The notes under the pieces are model-generated. The model saw only the letters and a list, made by a program, of their open reading frames with translations, did not search any database and was not told where the DNA came from. The position numbers and the translations under genes were made by a program. 7,531 nucleotides of DNA from Gammaproteobacteria bacterium (GTDB taxonomy: Bacteria > Pseudomonadota > Gammaproteobacteria > J044). Location: positions 1 through 7,531 of the forward strand of contig RFHG01000505.1 in the NCBI GenBank assembly GCA_003696465.1, written 5' to 3'. Below, in pieces: positions 5,603 through 7,531 of this stretch (within the stretch, counting starts at the first letter, position 1; every line of letters begins with the position of its first letter).

Positions 5603-6738
5603 ACACCCTTGACTGGCCAACCCTGCGCAACTGGTTCTCCGAGCTGGCCGGCTCCGAGAACGCCTGGATCCTGCAGATTTTCGTCATCATCCTGGTGGTG
5701 GTGGTGACCAACTTCGTGGTGCGGGTGTTCCTCAACCGTCTGCATCGCAAGCTGTCGGGCACTCGCAATGAATGGGACGACGCCCTGGTGCTGGCGCTCA
5801 AGCGACCCCTGCCGCTGCTGGTCTGGATCATTGGTCTGACCTTTGCTGCCGATGTCATCAAGGTGGAGCGCAAGGCCAGCATCTTCGAATTTGCCGACCC
5901 GCTGCGGGACATCGGCATCATTGCCATGCTGGCCTGGTTCCTGGTGCGTTTCGTGGAGGAATGGCAGCGCATTCTCGTCGCGCGCCACCAGAAGGGCGAA
6001 ACACGCCTCGACCGCGCCACCATCGTCGCCATGGGCAAGCTCATGCGGCTCACGGTCATCATTACCGCCGTACTGGTCGCCCTGCAGACCCTGGGCGTCA
6101 GTGTCGCCGGTGTGATGGCCTTTGGCGGCATCGGCGGCATCGCCATCGGCTTTGCCGCCAAGGACCTGCTGGCCAATTTCTTCGGCGGGCTCATGATCTA
6201 TCTTGATCGCCCGTTCATCGAGGGTGACTGGATCCGCTCGCCCGACAAGGACATCGAGGGCACCGTCGAGCACATCGGCTGGCGCCTGACCCGTATCCGC
6301 CGCTTCAACAAGCGGCCATTGTATGTACCCAATTCGGTCTTCATGAGTATTGCCGTGGAAAACCCCTCGCGCATGCTCAACCGGCGCATCTACGAGACCC
6401 TGGGCATCCGCTATGACGATCTCGACAAGATGGATGCCATCACCCGCGACGTGAAGGCCATGCTCCGCGCCCACCCGGAGATCGATCAGGAACAGACCAT
6501 GATCGTCAACTTCAATGCCTTCAACGAATCCTCGGTGGATTTCTTCATCTATACGTTTACCAAAACCACGGAATGGGTACGCTTCCACGAGATCAAGCAG
6601 GATATCCTGCTCAAGGTGGCCGAGATCATCCAGCGGCACGGGGCCGAGATGGCCTTCCCCACGCGCACCGTCTATCTGGAGCGGCCGGTTCCGGACCAGC
6701 CCGACGACACGCCCGAGGGGGCAGGGGCCCATGGCTGA
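5599..6738 (+). CDS. ynaI: MscS-family mechanosensitive channel, YnaI type
   Basis: Predicted 379-residue inner-membrane channel opened by membrane tension, which releases small solutes on osmotic down-shock. It has five likely membrane segments (about 23-41, 68-86, 104-122, 150-167 and the pore helix region 170-202), the topology of E. coli YnaI rather than the three-helix MscS. The Gly/Ala-rich pore helix, with GVMAFGGIGGIAIGFAAKD (171-189), is followed by LANFFGGLMIYLDRPFIEGDW (191-211). The cytoplasmic beta domain has RSPDKDIEGTVEHIGWR (213-229), RPLYVPNS (239-246) and VENPSRMLNRR (253-263). The C-terminus matches YnaI in FTKTTEW and the AFPTRT segment, then adds about 20 Pro/Asp-rich residues. 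The ATG at 5599 overlaps the nagZ stop by 4 nt and has no strong ribosome site of its own. The next gene starts inside its last codons. Identity to the YnaI group is confident; physiological role is inferred. Confidence 0.93.
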   Translation: MNTLDWPTLRNWFSELAGSENAWILQIFVIILVVVVTNFVVRVFLNRLHRKLSGTRNEWDDALVLALKRPLPLLVWIIGLTFAADVIKVERKASIFEFADPLRDIGIIAMLAWFLVRFVEEWQRILVARHQKGETRLDRATIVAMGKLMRLTVIITAVLVALQTLGVSVAGVMAFGGIGGIAIGFAAKDLLANFFGGLMIYLDRPFIEGDWIRSPDKDIEGTVEHIGWRLTRIRRFNKRPLYVPNSVFMSIAVENPSRMLNRRIYETLGIRYDDLDKMDAITRDVKAMLRAHPEIDQEQTMIVNFNAFNESSVDFFIYTFTKTTEWVRFHEIKQDILLKVAEIIQRHGAEMAFPTRTVYLERPVPDQPDDTPEGAGAHG

Positions 6739-7291
6739 ATCCGTCACTGCGGAACAGGCCTGGCGGGTCTATCTCGATTCCGACCTGCTGTTCGATAGCG
6801 ATCAGGTGCAAGCCGCGCTCGACCGCATGGCCACGGAGATCCGCCAGCATTTCGAACTGCTGGATCCGCTGCTCCTGTGCGTCATGAACGGCGGACTGTT
6901 CACCATGTCGGAGCTGGCACGGCGCTTGCCGTTTCCGTTGCAGATGGACTATCTGCAGGCCACCCGCTACCGTGGCCGCACCACCGGCAGCGAGGTGGCC
7001 TGGCTGGCGCGGCCGCAGCACTCCCTGGCCGGGCGCCATGTACTGGTGGTGGATGACATCCTCGACGAGGGCCATACCCTGGCTGCCATCCTGCAATACT
7101 GCCGCGAGGCCGGGGCTGCCAGCGTGCGGACGGCGGTACTGGTGCGCAAGCGTCACCAGCGTCTGGTCGAGGGGGTTGAGGCCGACTACATTGGCCTCGA
7201 GGTGCCCGACCGTTACGTGTTCGGCTGCGGCATGGACTACCACGACTACCTGAGAAACATCCCGGCCATACATGCCGTGCATGGCATGTAG
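6731..7291 (+). CDS. hpt: Hypoxanthine(-guanine) phosphoribosyltransferase
   Basis: Cytoplasmic purine salvage enzyme that joins hypoxanthine (and often guanine) to PRPP to give IMP (GMP). The 186-residue product starts at the ATG at 6731, overlapping the end of the channel gene by 8 nt, with AGGGG just upstream. The PRPP-binding loop VLVVDDILDEGHTL (104-117) is diagnostic of type I phosphoribosyltransferases. CVMNGGLF (50-57) forms the N-terminal phosphate-binding loop, QATRYRGRT (76-84) the flexible active-site loop, and DYIGLEVPDRYVFGCGMDY (152-170) the base-binding region typical of HGPRTs. Length is normal. It lies directly upstream of a methylthioinosine phosphorylase whose product is hypoxanthine, which supports a hypoxanthine-directed role; guanine specificity cannot be judged from sequence alone. 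Confidence 0.94.
   Translation: MAESVTAEQAWRVYLDSDLLFDSDQVQAALDRMATEIRQHFELLDPLLLCVMNGGLFTMSELARRLPFPLQMDYLQATRYRGRTTGSEVAWLARPQHSLAGRHVLVVDDILDEGHTLAAILQYCREAGAASVRTAVLVRKRHQRLVEGVEADYIGLEVPDRYVFGCGMDYHDYLRNIPAIHAVHGM
7269..7290 (+). other. Perfect 8-bp inverted repeat at the hpt stop codon
   Basis: TACATGCC (7269-7276) and GGCATGTA (7283-7290) are exact reverse complements around a 6-nt loop, covering the codons for the last residues IHAVHGM and most of the TAG stop. It lies 35 nt before the next gene's start. No U tract follows, so it is not a classical terminator. It could modulate distal expression or mRNA decay, or be chance. Confidence 0.35.
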
Positions 7292-7325
7292 CGTACAACG
7301 GGAGACAAACGGAGCAGGCAACGAT

Positions 7326-7531
7326 ATGTGCAGACTGGCCATCATTGGCGGGACGGGCCTTACCCGGCTGGCCCCGCTGGAGATTACACGGCGCGAAGTC
7401 GTCCATACCCCCTATGGCGAGCCTTCGGGCCCGCTCACCCACGGGCTGCTCAATGGCGTGGAGGTGGTCTTTCTGCCGCGGCACGGCTATGCCCACCGCA
7501 TCCCGCCACACATGGTGAACTATCGGGCCAA
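7326..7531 (+). CDS. S-methyl-5'-thioinosine phosphorylase (PNP/MTAP family), 5' part only
   Basis: The first 68 codons of a nucleoside phosphorylase are present; the gene runs off the right edge. The enzyme class cleaves methylthioinosine with phosphate to hypoxanthine and 5-methylthioribose 1-phosphate. The start ATG at 7326 follows GGAGCAGG (7311-7318) with 7-nt spacing. The N-terminus has LAIIGGTGL (residues 4-12), the phosphate-binding glycine turn, then HTPYGEPSGPL (26-36) and FLPRHGYAHRIPPHMVNYRA (49-68), the conserved RHG...H...NYRAN region of the MTAP/MTIP family. It reads closest to the Pseudomonas aeruginosa MTIP type (PA3004), which in that genome also neighbours nagZ. A methylthioadenosine phosphorylase cannot be excluded, since the residues deciding base specificity lie beyond the window. 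Confidence 0.88.
   Translation, partial: MCRLAIIGGTGLTRLAPLEITRREVVHTPYGEPSGPLTHGLLNGVEVVFLPRHGYAHRIPPHMVNYRA

Noticed and set aside
5290..6747. Long minus-strand open frame of 485 codons opposite nagZ and the channel gene
   Set aside because: It lies opposite two well-recognised genes, has no recognisable motif, and is the usual antisense shadow in GC-rich DNA.
1..7531. Search by eye for tRNA, rRNA, CRISPR repeats, insertion sequences, att sites or defence genes
   Set aside because: No spaced direct repeats, transposase motifs, CCA-ended cloverleaf candidates or phage-like genes were noticed; all sizeable stretches are explained by ordinary genes.

Overview
The window looks like chromosomal DNA from a GC-rich gammaproteobacterium, plausibly a sulfur oxidiser of the Chromatiales/Ectothiorhodospiraceae type. 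The order nagZ ... 5'-methylthioinosine phosphorylase, the SerS sequence and the YnaI-type channel all have a gammaproteobacterial flavour. The sulfur-oxidiser suggestion rests on one gene, a secreted Gly/Tyr-rich protein resembling sulfur globule envelope proteins, and more weakly on a SoxW-like tandem thioredoxin protein. It is an inference, not proof. No mobile element, CRISPR array, tRNA or rRNA was seen.

Layout. (1) Bases 1-1885, plus strand: the 3' two thirds of serS, overlapped by 8 nt by an exported protein with two thioredoxin-like domains (CPYC and CHTC), which probably starts at a TTG. (2) Bases 1886-1979: a convergent gap holding a strong GC-rich hairpin, probably a bidirectional terminator. 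(3) Bases 1980-2735, minus strand: the putative sulfur-globule-family protein, with its own AT-rich upstream region (promoter, 16-bp dyad, leader hairpin). (4) Bases 2863-3933, minus strand: an AI-2E/PerM-family membrane protein. (5) Bases 4005-4502, plus strand and divergent from (4): a HugZ/HutZ-like split-barrel protein. (6) Bases 4556-7531, plus strand: a tightly packed cluster of nagZ, a YnaI-type mechanosensitive channel, hypoxanthine phosphoribosyltransferase and the start of S-methyl-5'-thioinosine phosphorylase, cut by the window end.

How the genes fit together. In cluster (6), nagZ and the channel gene share an ATGA overlap, the channel gene and hpt overlap by 8 nt, and the last gene follows after 34 nt, so one transcript with translational coupling is likely. 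The last two genes form a pathway: the phosphorylase would release hypoxanthine from methylthioinosine (a polyamine/quorum-signal by-product) and Hpt would convert it to IMP. NagZ recycles cell-wall muropeptides. The channel's presence between them is the less expected part. On the other side, two exported proteins, the tandem thioredoxin-like protein and the putative globule protein, face each other convergently across one terminator. They are not co-transcribed, but both would act in the periplasm.

Intergenic stretches are all shorter than 130 bases. The most structured is 2736-2862.
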